From: Robiginitalea sp.
GTDB lineage: Bacteria; Bacteroidota; Bacteroidia; Flavobacteriales; Flavobacteriaceae
DNA: 64,000 bases
Assembly: GCA_024642005.1 (NCBI GenBank)
Contig: JAHECA010000003.1
Span: forward strand, 1-64,000
Reading direction: 5' to 3'
The translations under genes were made by a program, and so were the position numbers. How positions within the stretch are numbered: the first letter of the stretch is position 1; the number at the start of each line of letters is the position of its first letter. Positions 17,762 through 27,113 of the stretch are shown piece after piece. A model generated the notes under the pieces. That model searched no databases. It saw nothing but the letters and a program-made list of their open reading frames with translations, and was not told the origin of the DNA.

Positions 17762-18550
17762 CTAGCCCGAAACCAGGTATCCGCCATCGGCCGGGAATAC
17801 GCCTCCGGTTATGTACGAACCGGCCTCTGAGGCCAGTAAAATTGCCATCCCCGCCATTTCGTCGGGTTCGGCAATGCGCCCCAGGGGCGTTAGCCGGGTG
17901 TAGCCGGTCACGATTTTTTCGTTGGACCAGAGGCCTTCGCTGAATTTGGTTTTGATGAGCCCGGGGCAAAGCGCGTTGGCCCTTATCCCGTATCGCCCCC
18001 ATTCCTTTGCCTGGTTTTGGGTAAGCATGATAAGTGCGGCTTTGGAAATGCTGTAGATCCCCAGGCCAAACCCCGGCCGTATCCCTTCCACCGAAGCGAT
18101 GTTGATGATGCTGCCCCCGCCCGAATGCTTCATGTGGGGGAGGGCCAGGTTGGAAAGCAGCCAGGGGGCTTTTACGTTAACCTCCATGGTTTTGTCGAAG
18201 GCAGAACCGTCTGATCCTTCCAGGGGGCCGTAATAGGGGTTAATGGCGGCATTGTTTACCAGAATGTCGAGGCGTCCATAGGTTTCAACGGTTTTAGCGA
18301 TGAGTTGTTCGCACTGGCCGGCATCCCCGACATGGCACGCAATGCCGACGGCCTCAAGCCCCAGTGAACGGAAGGCATCGGCCACTGCCTGCACCGCTTC
18401 TGCCTTCCGGCTGCTGACCACCACGCGGGCCCCGTGTTCGGCCAGGCCCCGGGCTATGGATTGGCCAATGCCTTTGCTGGCCCCTGTAACGACGGCTACT
18501 TTGCCCGACAGGCTGAATTTCGAAACGCTTTTTTCCATGGGACTGCTCAT
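17762..18550 (-). CDS. Short-chain dehydrogenase/reductase
   Basis: 262 residues of classical SDR. Cofactor motif is TGASKGIGQSIARGL; VSSRK after the second strand suggests NADP(H). Structural NNAAINPYYGPLEG and catalytic YSISK (YxxxK), with Ser in NIASVEG, are present. The C-terminus TGGVFPADGGYLVSG is standard. In this operon it is the obvious candidate for the 3-hydroxyacyl-CoA oxidation step or for a secondary alcohol. It begins 18 nt after the acyl-CoA dehydrogenase stop. Confidence 0.92.
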   Translation of the reverse strand: MSSPMEKSVSKFSLSGKVAVVTGASKGIGQSIARGLAEHGARVVVSSRKAEAVQAVADAFRSLGLEAVGIACHVGDAGQCEQLIAKTVETYGRLDILVNNAAINPYYGPLEGSDGSAFDKTMEVNVKAPWLLSNLALPHMKHSGGGSIINIASVEGIRPGFGLGIYSISKAALIMLTQNQAKEWGRYGIRANALCPGLIKTKFSEGLWSNEKIVTGYTRLTPLGRIAEPDEMAGMAILLASEAGSYITGGVFPADGGYLVSG

Positions 18551-18568
18551 TTTTATAGGAAAGAACCC

Positions 18569-20380
18569 TTAACCGAATAAATTTGAGGGGGGTTCCAGGG
18601 TGAGGCCTTCCTCCCCGAGCAACACCTCGGCCAGGGCGGTGGTTTTGGGGAGCTCGAAGTTGAAGTAGAATTGCATGGCATGCACTTTGGCGGCATAGAA
18701 GGCCGCGCCATATGGGGAATTGCCCCCCTTGCTTTGCGCATGGGCTATCCGACCCGTGTCGAGCCACAGCCAGGCCAGTACAACGGTGCCGAAAAACTCC
18801 ATGAAGACCGTGGCGTTCGAAAGGAAGCGCTCGTATTCCCCCTTCTTGGCGTAGGGAAGCAGGTGGCCCAGCACCTTTTGCACCAACCCCAGTTTTTCCC
18901 GGAGCTGGAGGGCGTAGGGCGACAGCTCGCCCACCGCGGAGGCTTGTTCTATGCTCCGGGAGATTTCTGCAACCAGCAACTCCAGGGCCCGGCCGTTCTC
19001 CAGGGTAACCTTGCGCCCGAGCAGGTCGAGCGACTGAATGCCGGTAGTGCCTTCGTAAATCGCAAAAATGCGAATGTCGCGGTGGTATTGCTGCAGCGGA
19101 AAATCGGTACAGTACCCATAGCCGCCCAAGACCTGCAGGCCATTGCTCACGGCTACTGCGCCCATCTCTGAGGGGTAGGTTTTGGCCAATGGGGTGACGA
19201 TTTCCAGCAAGAGCCGGTATTTGTTCCGCTCGTCTGGGTCGGGATGGGTTATGGACAAATCCTGGTATTTGGAGGCGAGCAGCACCAGGTTCAGGGCCCC
19301 TTCGGCCACGGCCTTCTGCAGCAGCAGCATGCGCTTCACATCGGGGTGGTTGATAATCAGCGTCTGTTCCTGCGACAGGTCTTTTTCGCCCGAGCGACTG
19401 AGCCTGCGCCCCTGCGGCCGTTCGCGGGCATAGGCCAGTGAGGCCTGGTAGGCGGCCATGGCAATGGCAGCTGCCCCCCGCCCCACGGCGATGCGGGCGC
19501 CGTTCATCATTTTGAACATATAGCTCAGGCCCCGGTTGGCTTCGCCCACCAGCCACCCCCGGCAGTGGTGGTGGTCGCCGAACGACAGATGGGTGGTACA
19601 ATACCCCCGCTGCCCCATTTTCTGGAAGTCTCCAACCGTGTTTACGTCGTTGGGCTCGAGGCTGCCGTCTGGCCCCGGCCGGTTTTTGGGCACCACAAAC
19701 AGGGAGATGCCCGCGGTGCCGGGAGGAGCCCCCGCAATGCGCGCCAACACCAGGTGCACGATATTTTCGGCGCCCTGGAAATCGCCCCCCGAGATAAAGA
19801 TCTTTTGACCGGTTATCTGATACCAGTCCCCGTCGGGCCTGGCAGCCGTGGTAATATCTGACAACGAACTGCCTGCCTGTGGCTCGGTCAGGCACATGGT
19901 GCCCCCCCACTGGCCCGACAGCATTTTTGGCAGGTAGGTTTGCTTCAGCTCCTCACTGCCAAAGTGATCGATCAGTTCTGCCGACCCCAGGGTAAGGCCA
20001 ATATAACCCGGCAAGTGGTTGTTCGCCGTTTCCTGGATATATGCGGAGGCCGTTACGGCCATATGGGGCAGCTGCAGGCCTCCGGTCTCATAGTCGAACA
20101 GGGCGGAAACCAACCCCAGATCGCCTCCTTGTTTCATGTACCTGGGAACCTGTGGGTGCACGATTATCTCCCCGTCGCGGTATGCTGCAGGGGAGCGGTC
20201 CATTTCCTGGAAGAACGGGAAGAGCTCCTTGTCTGAAAAGTCTTTGACCGCGTCGAGGAACATTTCGATGGAGGCCCCGTCGTGATCCTGATACCGCGGC
20301 TGCTGCAGTACCTGGTCAAGCTCGTGGACGGAATACAGGAAAAACTTCAGGGTATTGAGGTCTATGTACGGATAGGCCAT
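18569..20380 (-). CDS. Acyl-CoA dehydrogenase with C-terminal extension
   Basis: 603 residues, FAD enzyme introducing the alpha,beta double bond into acyl-CoA. Signatures include MCLTEPQAGSSLSDI (FAD-binding), ISGGDFQ, and QVLGGYGYCTDFPLQQYHRDIRIFAIYEGTTGIQSLDLL, where the YEGTTGIQ Glu corresponds to the catalytic base of long-chain family members. The extra C-terminal domain is typical of the group of about 600 residues used for longer or bulky acyl groups. First gene of the five-gene operon; a TATCTTAG about 26 nt upstream of the start is a possible -7 box. Confidence 0.93.
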   Translation of the reverse strand: MAYPYIDLNTLKFFLYSVHELDQVLQQPRYQDHDGASIEMFLDAVKDFSDKELFPFFQEMDRSPAAYRDGEIIVHPQVPRYMKQGGDLGLVSALFDYETGGLQLPHMAVTASAYIQETANNHLPGYIGLTLGSAELIDHFGSEELKQTYLPKMLSGQWGGTMCLTEPQAGSSLSDITTAARPDGDWYQITGQKIFISGGDFQGAENIVHLVLARIAGAPPGTAGISLFVVPKNRPGPDGSLEPNDVNTVGDFQKMGQRGYCTTHLSFGDHHHCRGWLVGEANRGLSYMFKMMNGARIAVGRGAAAIAMAAYQASLAYARERPQGRRLSRSGEKDLSQEQTLIINHPDVKRMLLLQKAVAEGALNLVLLASKYQDLSITHPDPDERNKYRLLLEIVTPLAKTYPSEMGAVAVSNGLQVLGGYGYCTDFPLQQYHRDIRIFAIYEGTTGIQSLDLLGRKVTLENGRALELLVAEISRSIEQASAVGELSPYALQLREKLGLVQKVLGHLLPYAKKGEYERFLSNATVFMEFFGTVVLAWLWLDTGRIAHAQSKGGNSPYGAAFYAAKVHAMQFYFNFELPKTTALAEVLLGEEGLTLEPPSNLFG

Positions 20381-20405
20381 GCTGTGTTTTATTGGCGATT
20401 AGTTA

Positions 20406-20413
20406 CTAAGATA
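20406..20413 (-). promoter_or_regulatory. Putative -7 box of the acyl-CoA catabolic operon
   Basis: TATCTTAG read on the minus strand, seven of eight to TAnnTTTG, 26 nt upstream of the acyl-CoA dehydrogenase ATG. A TTG lies about 24 nt farther upstream. Confidence 0.4.
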
Positions 20414-20562
20414 AGGGTATTTAAACACCCATGCCACCAATCTGCGGAGAAATGGCCGGCCTCCCGCGGACCTTAACGGCCCGGGGTTCGCAGGAGCCGT
20501 TCCGGTTGCCAAAAGCAAGGCCCCGAAAACAGGGTTTACCGGGTCATTTTCCTCTTCTTTGT

Positions 20563-20841
20563 TCAGCAGAATATCCCCAGGGCAAGGCAGGTTAACACGA
20601 AGGTGAAACTCAGGTAAAAGACCGGCAGCCACTTCCCGGCCCGGCCATATTCCTGGGTGGTCAGCGATTTGTAGCGGCCCAGGTACCGGAAGATCCGGCC
20701 CTTGATGAAAAACCCTTTTTTGAAAAGGGAAGCCTCTTCTCCCCGGGACTTCAGATAGGCTATAATCCGAATGGAAGCCCAGAGGTTGATCCAAAGGAAA
20801 ACCAGGCAGAGGGAGCCGAAAAGCAGCCAGTACGATTCCAC
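20563..20841 (-). CDS. Small two-helix membrane protein of unknown function
   Basis: 92 residues with an N-terminal hydrophobic helix (YWLLFGSLCLVFLWINLWASIRIIAYL), a basic central part (SLFKKGFFIKGRIFRYLGRYKS) and a C-terminal helix (WLPVFYLSFTFVLTCLALGIFC). The pattern of two helices with a charged loop is typical of a genuine small inner-membrane protein. No family recognised. It lies between the catabolic operon and the divergently read sugar-oxidation operon, about 180 nt from each. Confidence 0.65.
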   Translation of the reverse strand: MESYWLLFGSLCLVFLWINLWASIRIIAYLKSRGEEASLFKKGFFIKGRIFRYLGRYKSLTTQEYGRAGKWLPVFYLSFTFVLTCLALGIFC

Positions 20842-21032
20842 GCGGGGTTATTTTGGATTCGGATTGGGGCATCGACTTCATAGCGCTGGCAAGGCTGTTG
20901 CAGCCGCAGCAATCGACGCGCCGCAAACCGTCTTTTTAAAGGTAGTGAATTTTTGAAAAAGGACCCGCCCAAAGCAGCGGGCAACGGGCCTGCAGCAATG
21001 GCCGTTTGCCAAATATTCACTAATATTAGCCT

Positions 21033-22724
21033 ATGCCTGAAAATCACTTTGACGCCATAGTAATCGGTTCGGGGATCTCGGGGGGCTGGGCCGCCAAGGA
21101 ATTGTGCGAGCAGGGCCTCAAAACCCTGGTGCTGGAGCGCGGCCGCAACATCGAACACCTGAAAGACTATCCGACCTGGGACAAGCACCCCTGGGAATTC
21201 CCGCACGGGGGGCGTATGACGCGCGACTTTTACCAGGCCAACCCGCTCATCTCCAAAGCCGCGGGGTTCGGGGAAGATACGGCCCACTTTTTCATCGAAG
21301 ACGCCGACCACCCCTATGTACAGGAGCGGCCCTTCGACTGGATCAGGGGCTACCAGGTAGGGGGTAAATCCCTGACCTGGGGGCGGGCTTGCCAGCGCTG
21401 GAGCGACCACGAATTCAAGGCGCCTTCAAAATTCGGCTACGGCATTGCCTGGCCGATCGGGTATGCCGATATCGCCCCCTGGTATGCGCACGTGGAAAAA
21501 TTCATAGGCGTGTGCGGCAATGCCGACGGCATTGAGGCCATGCCCGACGGGGAATTCCTCCCGCCCTTTGAGCTCAACTGCGTGGAGCAGCACCTGAAGG
21601 GGGTGCTCAAAGAGCAGTTCGACCGCCACCTGGTGCAGGGCCGCTGGGCGCACCTGAGCCAGCCGGAACCCGTGCACCTGGAACAGGGCAGGGGCAAGTG
21701 CCAGTGCCGCAACCTCTGCATGCGGGGCTGCCCTTTTGGGGGGTATTTCAGCTCGGTTACCTCGACCCTGCCCTGGGCCGAAAAAACGGGCAACCTTACC
21801 GTGCGCCCCCATTCGGTGGTGCATTCGGTGGTTTATGACCCCACTACCGGAAAAGCCTCCGGGGTTAAAGTGATCGACGCCCAAACCAGGGAAGAAACGG
21901 TTTTCAATGCCCGCGTTATTTTCCTGAATGCCTCGGCCCTGAACACGAACCTGATCTTGCTGAATTCCAAATCGGACCGCTTCCCCAACGGCCTGGGCAA
22001 CGACAACGGCCTGCTCGGCACCCACATCGGCTTCCACCTGTACCGCGGGTGGGCCAACGGGAAAATCGCCGGGTACGAAAACAAATACGTGTACGGCCGC
22101 AACCCGGCCGAATGCATCATTGCCAACTACCGCAACCTGGGTCGGCAGGATACTGATTTCCACGGGGGGTATACCATCTTTTCGGGTGGGTACCGGGTAC
22201 GCAAAGAAGCCGGGCCGGAAGATACGCCCCGCCTGGGGGCCGCCTTCAAGGAGAAGCTCTCAGAAGCCGGCGACTGGCACATCTACATGTACATGCAGGG
22301 CGAGACCCTCCCCAAGGCGGGCAACCGCGTCTATTTGAGCCCATCGGAAACCGACCCCTATGGCATCCCCCAACTGGTGACAGACGTGGGCTACGACGAA
22401 AACGACGAGCAAATGGTGGCCGACTTCCTGCGCGAAAGCCGCCGCATGCTGGAAGCCGCCGGCTGCACCGATATTGAAACCGAAGACAACAAGCAGGCCC
22501 CGGGCCTCGACATCCACGAAATGGGCGGGGTGCGCATGGGCCGCGACCCGCAGACTTCCCTGCTGAACCAGCACAACCAATTGCACGGCTGCCAGAATGT
22601 CTTTGTAACCGACGGGGCCTGCATGACCAGCACCGGCAACCAGAGCCCCTCGATTTTGTACATGGCCCTTACGGCCCGGGCAGCAACATATGCCGCGGAA
22701 CAATTAAAACACGGACAAATCTGA
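21033..22724 (+). CDS. GMC-family oxidoreductase (sugar/choline dehydrogenase-like)
   Basis: 563 residues with the FAD-binding motif IVIGSGISGGWAAKEL at the N-terminus and the GMC C-terminal signature (DIHEMGGVRMGRDP and TDGACMTSTGNQSPSILYMALTARAATY). The catalytic His/Asn pair is expected in this C-terminal region: DIHE and GNQSP. A Cys-rich segment (CQCRNLCMRGCPFGGYFSS) is notable and recurs in bacterial sugar dehydrogenases of the gluconate-2-dehydrogenase or glycoside 3-dehydrogenase type. No signal peptide is seen. The linked subunit-3-like gene two positions downstream supports a membrane-linked sugar dehydrogenase. Substrate not determinable. Confidence 0.92.
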   Translation: MPENHFDAIVIGSGISGGWAAKELCEQGLKTLVLERGRNIEHLKDYPTWDKHPWEFPHGGRMTRDFYQANPLISKAAGFGEDTAHFFIEDADHPYVQERPFDWIRGYQVGGKSLTWGRACQRWSDHEFKAPSKFGYGIAWPIGYADIAPWYAHVEKFIGVCGNADGIEAMPDGEFLPPFELNCVEQHLKGVLKEQFDRHLVQGRWAHLSQPEPVHLEQGRGKCQCRNLCMRGCPFGGYFSSVTSTLPWAEKTGNLTVRPHSVVHSVVYDPTTGKASGVKVIDAQTREETVFNARVIFLNASALNTNLILLNSKSDRFPNGLGNDNGLLGTHIGFHLYRGWANGKIAGYENKYVYGRNPAECIIANYRNLGRQDTDFHGGYTIFSGGYRVRKEAGPEDTPRLGAAFKEKLSEAGDWHIYMYMQGETLPKAGNRVYLSPSETDPYGIPQLVTDVGYDENDEQMVADFLRESRRMLEAAGCTDIETEDNKQAPGLDIHEMGGVRMGRDPQTSLLNQHNQLHGCQNVFVTDGACMTSTGNQSPSILYMALTARAATYAAEQLKHGQI

Positions 22725-22735
22725 TACGAAAGCCT

Positions 22736-23815
22736 ATGAGCAAGAAAGTAGGAGTCGGCCTGATCGGGTCGCAATTTATAGCCACCATCCACGCAGAGGC
22801 CATTTCGCGGGTGGCCAACGCCCGCCTGGTAGCGGTGATGAGCCCCACCCCCGGCAACGCGCGCGATTTCGCCAAAAAACACAACATCCCGAACCATTTC
22901 ACAAACCTGGAAGACCTGCTGGCCCTCGACGAAGTCGACATGGTGGTGGTGGGGGCCCCCAACAACCTGCACTGCGAGATTACCTGCCGGGCAGCCGGGG
23001 CCGGCAAGCACGTGGTGGTGGAGAAGCCCTTTGCCATGAACCTGGAAGAGGCCGACCGCATGATTGCCGCCTGCAAGAAAGCCGGTGTAAAACTCATGTA
23101 TGCCGAGGAGCTCTGTTTTACCCCAAAATACGTGCGCCTGAAAGCCCTGCTCGACGAAGGGGCGCTGGGGCGCCCGGTGCTGCTCAAGCAGTCCGAAAAA
23201 CACGACGGCCCGCATGCCGACCACTTCTGGGACGTGGAGCGTTCCGGGGGCGGGGTTACCATGGACATGGGCTGCCACGCCATACAGTTCTTCCGCTGGC
23301 TCAACGGGAATAACCCCGTAAAATCGGTGTACGCCCAGATGAACACCAGCGTGCATACCGATAAAACCAAAGGCGACGACAACGCCCTGATTATCCTGGA
23401 ATTCGACAACGGGGTGGTGGGCCTGGCCGAAGAAAGCTGGACCAAGCTGGGCGGCATGGACGATCGGGCCGAGATCCACGGGTCGGAAGGGGTGGCCTAC
23501 GCCGATGTGCTGCAGGGCAACTCCATCCAGACCTACAGCAGCAAAGGGGTGGGCTATGCGGTGGAGAAAGCGGGCAATACCGTGGGCTGGAGCTTTACCA
23601 TGTACGAGGAAGTATGGAATTACGGCTTCCCGCAGGAATTCGAGCACTTTGTGGATTGCGTGCTGAACGACAAACAGCCCCTGGTAACCGGGGAAGACGG
23701 CCGGGCGGTGCTGGAGATCATTTACGCGGCCTACGAGTCGGCCGGCACCGGCCGCAAGGTGTACCTGCCCTTCACGCCCACGGCCGACAAACCCTATAAA
23801 CTCTGGAAAAAATAA
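22736..23815 (+). CDS. Gfo/Idh/MocA-family oxidoreductase
   Basis: 359 residues: a Rossmann domain (VGVGLIGSQFIATIHAEAI) and the C-terminal alpha/beta domain. The family's EKP motif is VVEKPFAMNLEEADRM, and DMGCHAIQFFRWL holds the usual catalytic Asp/His. Such proteins oxidise or reduce sugars, inositols or related compounds with NAD(P). It starts 11 nt after the GMC gene and ends 3 nt before the next gene, so it is surely in the operon. Confidence 0.92.
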   Translation: MSKKVGVGLIGSQFIATIHAEAISRVANARLVAVMSPTPGNARDFAKKHNIPNHFTNLEDLLALDEVDMVVVGAPNNLHCEITCRAAGAGKHVVVEKPFAMNLEEADRMIAACKKAGVKLMYAEELCFTPKYVRLKALLDEGALGRPVLLKQSEKHDGPHADHFWDVERSGGGVTMDMGCHAIQFFRWLNGNNPVKSVYAQMNTSVHTDKTKGDDNALIILEFDNGVVGLAEESWTKLGGMDDRAEIHGSEGVAYADVLQGNSIQTYSSKGVGYAVEKAGNTVGWSFTMYEEVWNYGFPQEFEHFVDCVLNDKQPLVTGEDGRAVLEIIYAAYESAGTGRKVYLPFTPTADKPYKLWKK

Positions 23816-23818
23816 CCT

Positions 23819-24370
23819 ATGGACAGACGTGAAGCCCTTGCCCTGACCTCTTCGTTCCTCGGCGCAACCCTGGTGGGTTCGCAGGTGTTCCTGGGCGCCT
23901 GCTCGGCCCCCGCAAAGCGGGCGCCCCTGCTTGGCGAGGCCGACATCCCCTTGCTCAACGCCCTGGCAGACGGCATCCTCCCCGACTCAGAGAGCTCCCC
24001 GGGGGCAGGCAAGGCCGGGGTGGGCCAATTTATCAAAATCATTGTTTCGGAGTGCTATACCGCTGCGGAAGAAACCCGTTTTGTGGCAGGGCTGCGGGGC
24101 CTGGAAGACGAATTGCAGGCTGAGTACGGCAAGGCGTTTACAGCGCTGGAAGCCGCCGACCGGCTCGCGGTCCTTACCCGGTACGATGCCGATGCCCGCC
24201 GGCAGGAGGCCGCCGGGGACACGCCCTTCTATTCCATGCTGCTGCAACTGACCCTGTGGGGGTTTTTCATATCGGAACCCGGGGCCACCCGGGCGCTGCG
24301 GTATAACCCCACCCCGGGAAGGTACGAAGGGTGCGTACCCTATACCGACGGTGAAAAAGCCTGGGCCTGA
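23819..24370 (+). CDS. Gluconate 2-dehydrogenase subunit 3-like lipoprotein
   Basis: 183 residues. The N-terminus MDRREALALTSSFLGATLVGSQVFLGAC carries a twin-arginine-like RR and a lipobox ending LGAC, so it is probably exported as a lipoprotein. The body (LLNALADGILPDSESSPGAGKAGVGQFI, ending with RYNPTPGRYEGCVPY) fits the subunit-3 family that escorts or anchors GMC-type sugar dehydrogenases. The GMC subunit itself has no signal peptide, so co-export with this subunit is plausible. The last base of its TGA is the first base of the next ATG. Confidence 0.85.
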   Translation: MDRREALALTSSFLGATLVGSQVFLGACSAPAKRAPLLGEADIPLLNALADGILPDSESSPGAGKAGVGQFIKIIVSECYTAAEETRFVAGLRGLEDELQAEYGKAFTALEAADRLAVLTRYDADARRQEAAGDTPFYSMLLQLTLWGFFISEPGATRALRYNPTPGRYEGCVPYTDGEKAWA

Positions 24371-25065
24371 TGCACATCCGCCACTATCCCCATTATGAAG
24401 CCCTGAGCGAGGCGGCCTCGCGCCTGTTTTCAGAGGCGTTAGCCGGCCGCAAACGCGCCACGGCCTGCCTGGCCACAGGTCACTCTCCCCTGGGGCTGTA
24501 CCGCAGGCTGGCCCCTTCGGCCAAAGATTTCGGGGGGCTGCACGTGATCAAGCTCGACGAATGGCTGGGCCTGCCCATGGAGCACCCGGCCACCTGTGAA
24601 ACCTACCTGCAAAAAGAAGTTTTGGCACCCCTGGGCATCCCCGAAAGCCGCTATACCGCCTTCCGCTCTGACCCTGCCGACACGGAGGCCGAATGCCGGC
24701 GCATGCAGGGCGAGCTTGACCGACTGGGCAAGCTAGACGTATGCGTGCTGGGCCTGGGCAAAAACGGCCACCTGGCCATGAACGAGCCGGCGGCCACCCT
24801 GCAGCCCCGTTGCCACAGGGCCCGCCTGGCCGAAGGCACCCAACAGCACGGCATGCTCACCCGCAGCGGGGCCCAGGTAACCGAAGGCCTTACCCTGGGC
24901 ATGGCCGACATCCTGAACGCCAGCCTTATTTTGCTGCTGGTAAGCGGGCCGGGCAAACAGGAAGCCTTCCGGCAGCTCAGCCAGCCGGGGGTTTCCACGG
25001 CATTGCCTGCCAGCTTTTTGTGGCTGCACCCCAATGTGGAGGTGCTGGTGGAGGGGATGGACTAA
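24370..25065 (+). CDS. NagB/6-phosphogluconolactonase-fold sugar-phosphate isomerase or deaminase (AgaI-like)
   Basis: 231 residues of the NagB/RpiA/PGL superfamily. The motifs are ATGHSPLGLYRRLA (phosphate loop), KLDEWLGLPMEHPATC and VLGLGKNGHLAMNEPAATL, the latter closest to galactosamine-6-phosphate isomerase/deaminase (AgaI). Glucosamine-6-phosphate deaminase or 6-phosphogluconolactonase activity cannot be excluded from sequence alone. Its TGATG overlap with the preceding gene ties it to the sugar-oxidation operon, suggesting that the operon handles an amino sugar or its oxidised derivative. Convergent with the S9 peptidase. Confidence 0.82.
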   Translation: MHIRHYPHYEALSEAASRLFSEALAGRKRATACLATGHSPLGLYRRLAPSAKDFGGLHVIKLDEWLGLPMEHPATCETYLQKEVLAPLGIPESRYTAFRSDPADTEAECRRMQGELDRLGKLDVCVLGLGKNGHLAMNEPAATLQPRCHRARLAEGTQQHGMLTRSGAQVTEGLTLGMADILNASLILLLVSGPGKQEAFRQLSQPGVSTALPASFLWLHPNVEVLVEGMD

Positions 25066-25076
25066 GCCCTGACCGC

Positions 25077-27113
25077 TTATTCGGGGATTTCGATTGCTTC
25101 GCCCCAGAGGTATTTGCCGAACCACTGCCAGTTGTGCCACATGGCCGCCAGGCGTTCCCTGGGTTTGGTGATGCCGTGCCCGAAGCCCTTGTACACGATC
25201 AGTTTGGTTTCCACCCCGTTGTCGCGCAGGCCCTGGGCCAGCTCGTAGGCATTGGCGATGGGCACGCGGCGGTCGTTCTCGCCGTGCTGGATGAGGGTGG
25301 GGGTAGCGGCGTTGGTGATCTGCGTCATGGGAGAGGTGCGCGCGTAGATTTCCATATCCTGCCAGGGGGTGGCCTTCAGGTACTGGCGCGTGAAGGGATG
25401 GATGTCGGTATTGACGTAATAGGTTACCCAATTCGAGATGCCGGCCCCCACCGAAATGGCCTTGAACCGGTCGGAGTGGGTGGCCAGAAAGGCGGAAATA
25501 TACCCGCCCTGGCTCCAGCCCATGCACCCCACGCGGTCGCTGTCGACCAGGCCTTGTGAAACCAGGTAATCGACACCCGAAAGCACGTCCCAGGCGTCGC
25601 CCACCCCGAGGTTTTGCACGTTCAGGGAACGGAAGGCCTCCCCGTACCCGGCCGATCCCCGGTAATTGGGCTGCAACACCAGCGCCCCCTTGTTGAGCCA
25701 TTGCACCATGGGGTAGACGTAAGCCGGCACCGGGTCGGGATAGGAGATGCCGGTAGGCCCCCCGTGGATGACCACCAGCAGGGGGTATTTGCGCCCGGGG
25801 TCGTAGTCGGCAGGCTTGTGGAGCACCCCTTCGATGGTGGCCCCGTCCTGGCTTTTCCAGCGTATGACCTCCGGGTGGGAAACCGCCCAACCATCTAATT
25901 GGCCCGACACGGTGACTACCTGCGAAGCCTTTGCAAAGTCGGTGTCGCCCAGGTAGATTTCGCCCAGGGTAGCATCGTTGCGCCCCGCATAGGCCGCCCG
26001 GCTGCCGCTGCGGTCGAAAGAAAGGTCGTAAACGCGGTCGGCTTTGGCCCCCAGCACCCGGGTGCGCCCGGTTTCGGGGTCAATTTTCACAATGCGCCGC
26101 ACGGTGCCCTGCCAGGCCGTGCCGAAAATGCCCCCGCGGGTCCAGTGCAGCCCGTTGATGTTCTCGTCAAATCCTTCGGCCAGCCGGCGGTTGTTGGCCC
26201 CGTCGAGGTCGATGCGATAGAGCTGGTCGTTTTTGTAGTAATGGGAAGTGGTGTCGGCAAGGTTGGTCTGGTACACGATGGACCGGCTGTCGGGCGACCA
26301 GTCGAGGAAGGCATCGGAACTGGGGTTGGCCACCAGCACCCGGTGGGTGCCCGAAGCCACATCGAAAACCGAGATGTCTGCATGCAGGGAAGAGTTGATC
26401 AGCGGGTCGGGCTGGCGGGTAAAGGCGATTTTGGAGCCGTCGGGCGACCATTTAAAGGCACTGATGTGGAAGGCTACGCTGTCTATAAAGGCGCGGGGCT
26501 TGCGGGCCTCTTTCCAGGTCGAGTCTTTCGCCTGTTCGGGCAGGGGCGCCTCGGCAAACCGGGCCGGCACCACATCCTGCACCCAGAGCCTGGCGCGGCG
26601 GTATTCCTGGTCGTCAACCTCAAAGGCGCCGAATTTTTCGGCGCGGGCCTTGTCTTGCTTTTCGGTGTCTTCGCGCCTCAAAAAGGCGATCTGGGAGCCG
26701 TCGGGGCGCCATTCAAAGTCTTCCACGCCCCCTTTCACATCGGTAAAGGGGAAGGCTTCGCCCCCGGCGGCCCGTATCAGGTAGATCTGGTTGCCGCCTC
26801 CCCGGTCTGAGAGAAAGGCAATCCACTGCCCGTCGGGCGACCACTGGGCCCCCTGGCTGCTGTTTTTCTCGTTCCGGGTAAGCGGGAAGGGCTCGCCCCC
26901 GTTCTTGGAGATCCAGATTTCGCGGTCAAAGCGGTTTTCGGCCCAGTCTGTGGCCGTTTTCTCAAAGAGCAGGTGGGTGCCGTCGGGCGAAAGGGCGATG
27001 TTCGAAACAGTTTGCAGGGAGATGATCTCTTCAAAAGAAGGGTTTTTCTGGGCCTGGACCGGTGCAGCCAGGAATACGGAGACAAGCAGGGGAAAGAGCG
27101 CGCGGGTTTTCAT
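25077..27113 (-). CDS. S9 family serine peptidase (acylaminoacyl peptidase-like) with signal peptide
   Basis: 678 residues. A signal peptide (LFPLLVSVFLAAPVQAQ) points to the periplasm. Residues ~25-390 form a WD40/PD40-like beta-propeller with repeated SPDG and WSPDG motifs. The catalytic alpha/beta-hydrolase domain has the nucleophile in GWSQGGYISAF, Asp in HGENDRRVP and His in GFGHGITKP. Such enzymes release or trim small peptides. The 117-nt gap to the next minus-strand gene holds TATCTTCC upstream, a weak -7 candidate. A second, different prolyl oligopeptidase is encoded at 61128. Confidence 0.93.
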   Translation of the reverse strand: MKTRALFPLLVSVFLAAPVQAQKNPSFEEIISLQTVSNIALSPDGTHLLFEKTATDWAENRFDREIWISKNGGEPFPLTRNEKNSSQGAQWSPDGQWIAFLSDRGGGNQIYLIRAAGGEAFPFTDVKGGVEDFEWRPDGSQIAFLRREDTEKQDKARAEKFGAFEVDDQEYRRARLWVQDVVPARFAEAPLPEQAKDSTWKEARKPRAFIDSVAFHISAFKWSPDGSKIAFTRQPDPLINSSLHADISVFDVASGTHRVLVANPSSDAFLDWSPDSRSIVYQTNLADTTSHYYKNDQLYRIDLDGANNRRLAEGFDENINGLHWTRGGIFGTAWQGTVRRIVKIDPETGRTRVLGAKADRVYDLSFDRSGSRAAYAGRNDATLGEIYLGDTDFAKASQVVTVSGQLDGWAVSHPEVIRWKSQDGATIEGVLHKPADYDPGRKYPLLVVIHGGPTGISYPDPVPAYVYPMVQWLNKGALVLQPNYRGSAGYGEAFRSLNVQNLGVGDAWDVLSGVDYLVSQGLVDSDRVGCMGWSQGGYISAFLATHSDRFKAISVGAGISNWVTYYVNTDIHPFTRQYLKATPWQDMEIYARTSPMTQITNAATPTLIQHGENDRRVPIANAYELAQGLRDNGVETKLIVYKGFGHGITKPRERLAAMWHNWQWFGKYLWGEAIEIPE

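Noticed and set aside
18354-19910. 518-residue minus-strand ORF in another frame of the acyl-CoA dehydrogenase
   Set aside because: Same strand but shifted frame; Arg/Pro/Gly-rich and without motifs, while the true frame is full of family signatures.
22391-23647. 418-residue minus-strand ORF
   Set aside because: Shadow of the GMC and Gfo/Idh genes; it bridges two real genes and shows no domain.
25425-25450. TAATAGGTTACC, resembling a half of the sulfur-island dyad
   Set aside because: It lies inside the S9 peptidase coding region, has only one good half and no -7 box at 29.5 bp.
24733-25890. 385-residue minus-strand ORF overlapping the isomerase and S9 genes
   Set aside because: Crosses two convergent real genes in the wrong frame; residue composition is that of a shadow.
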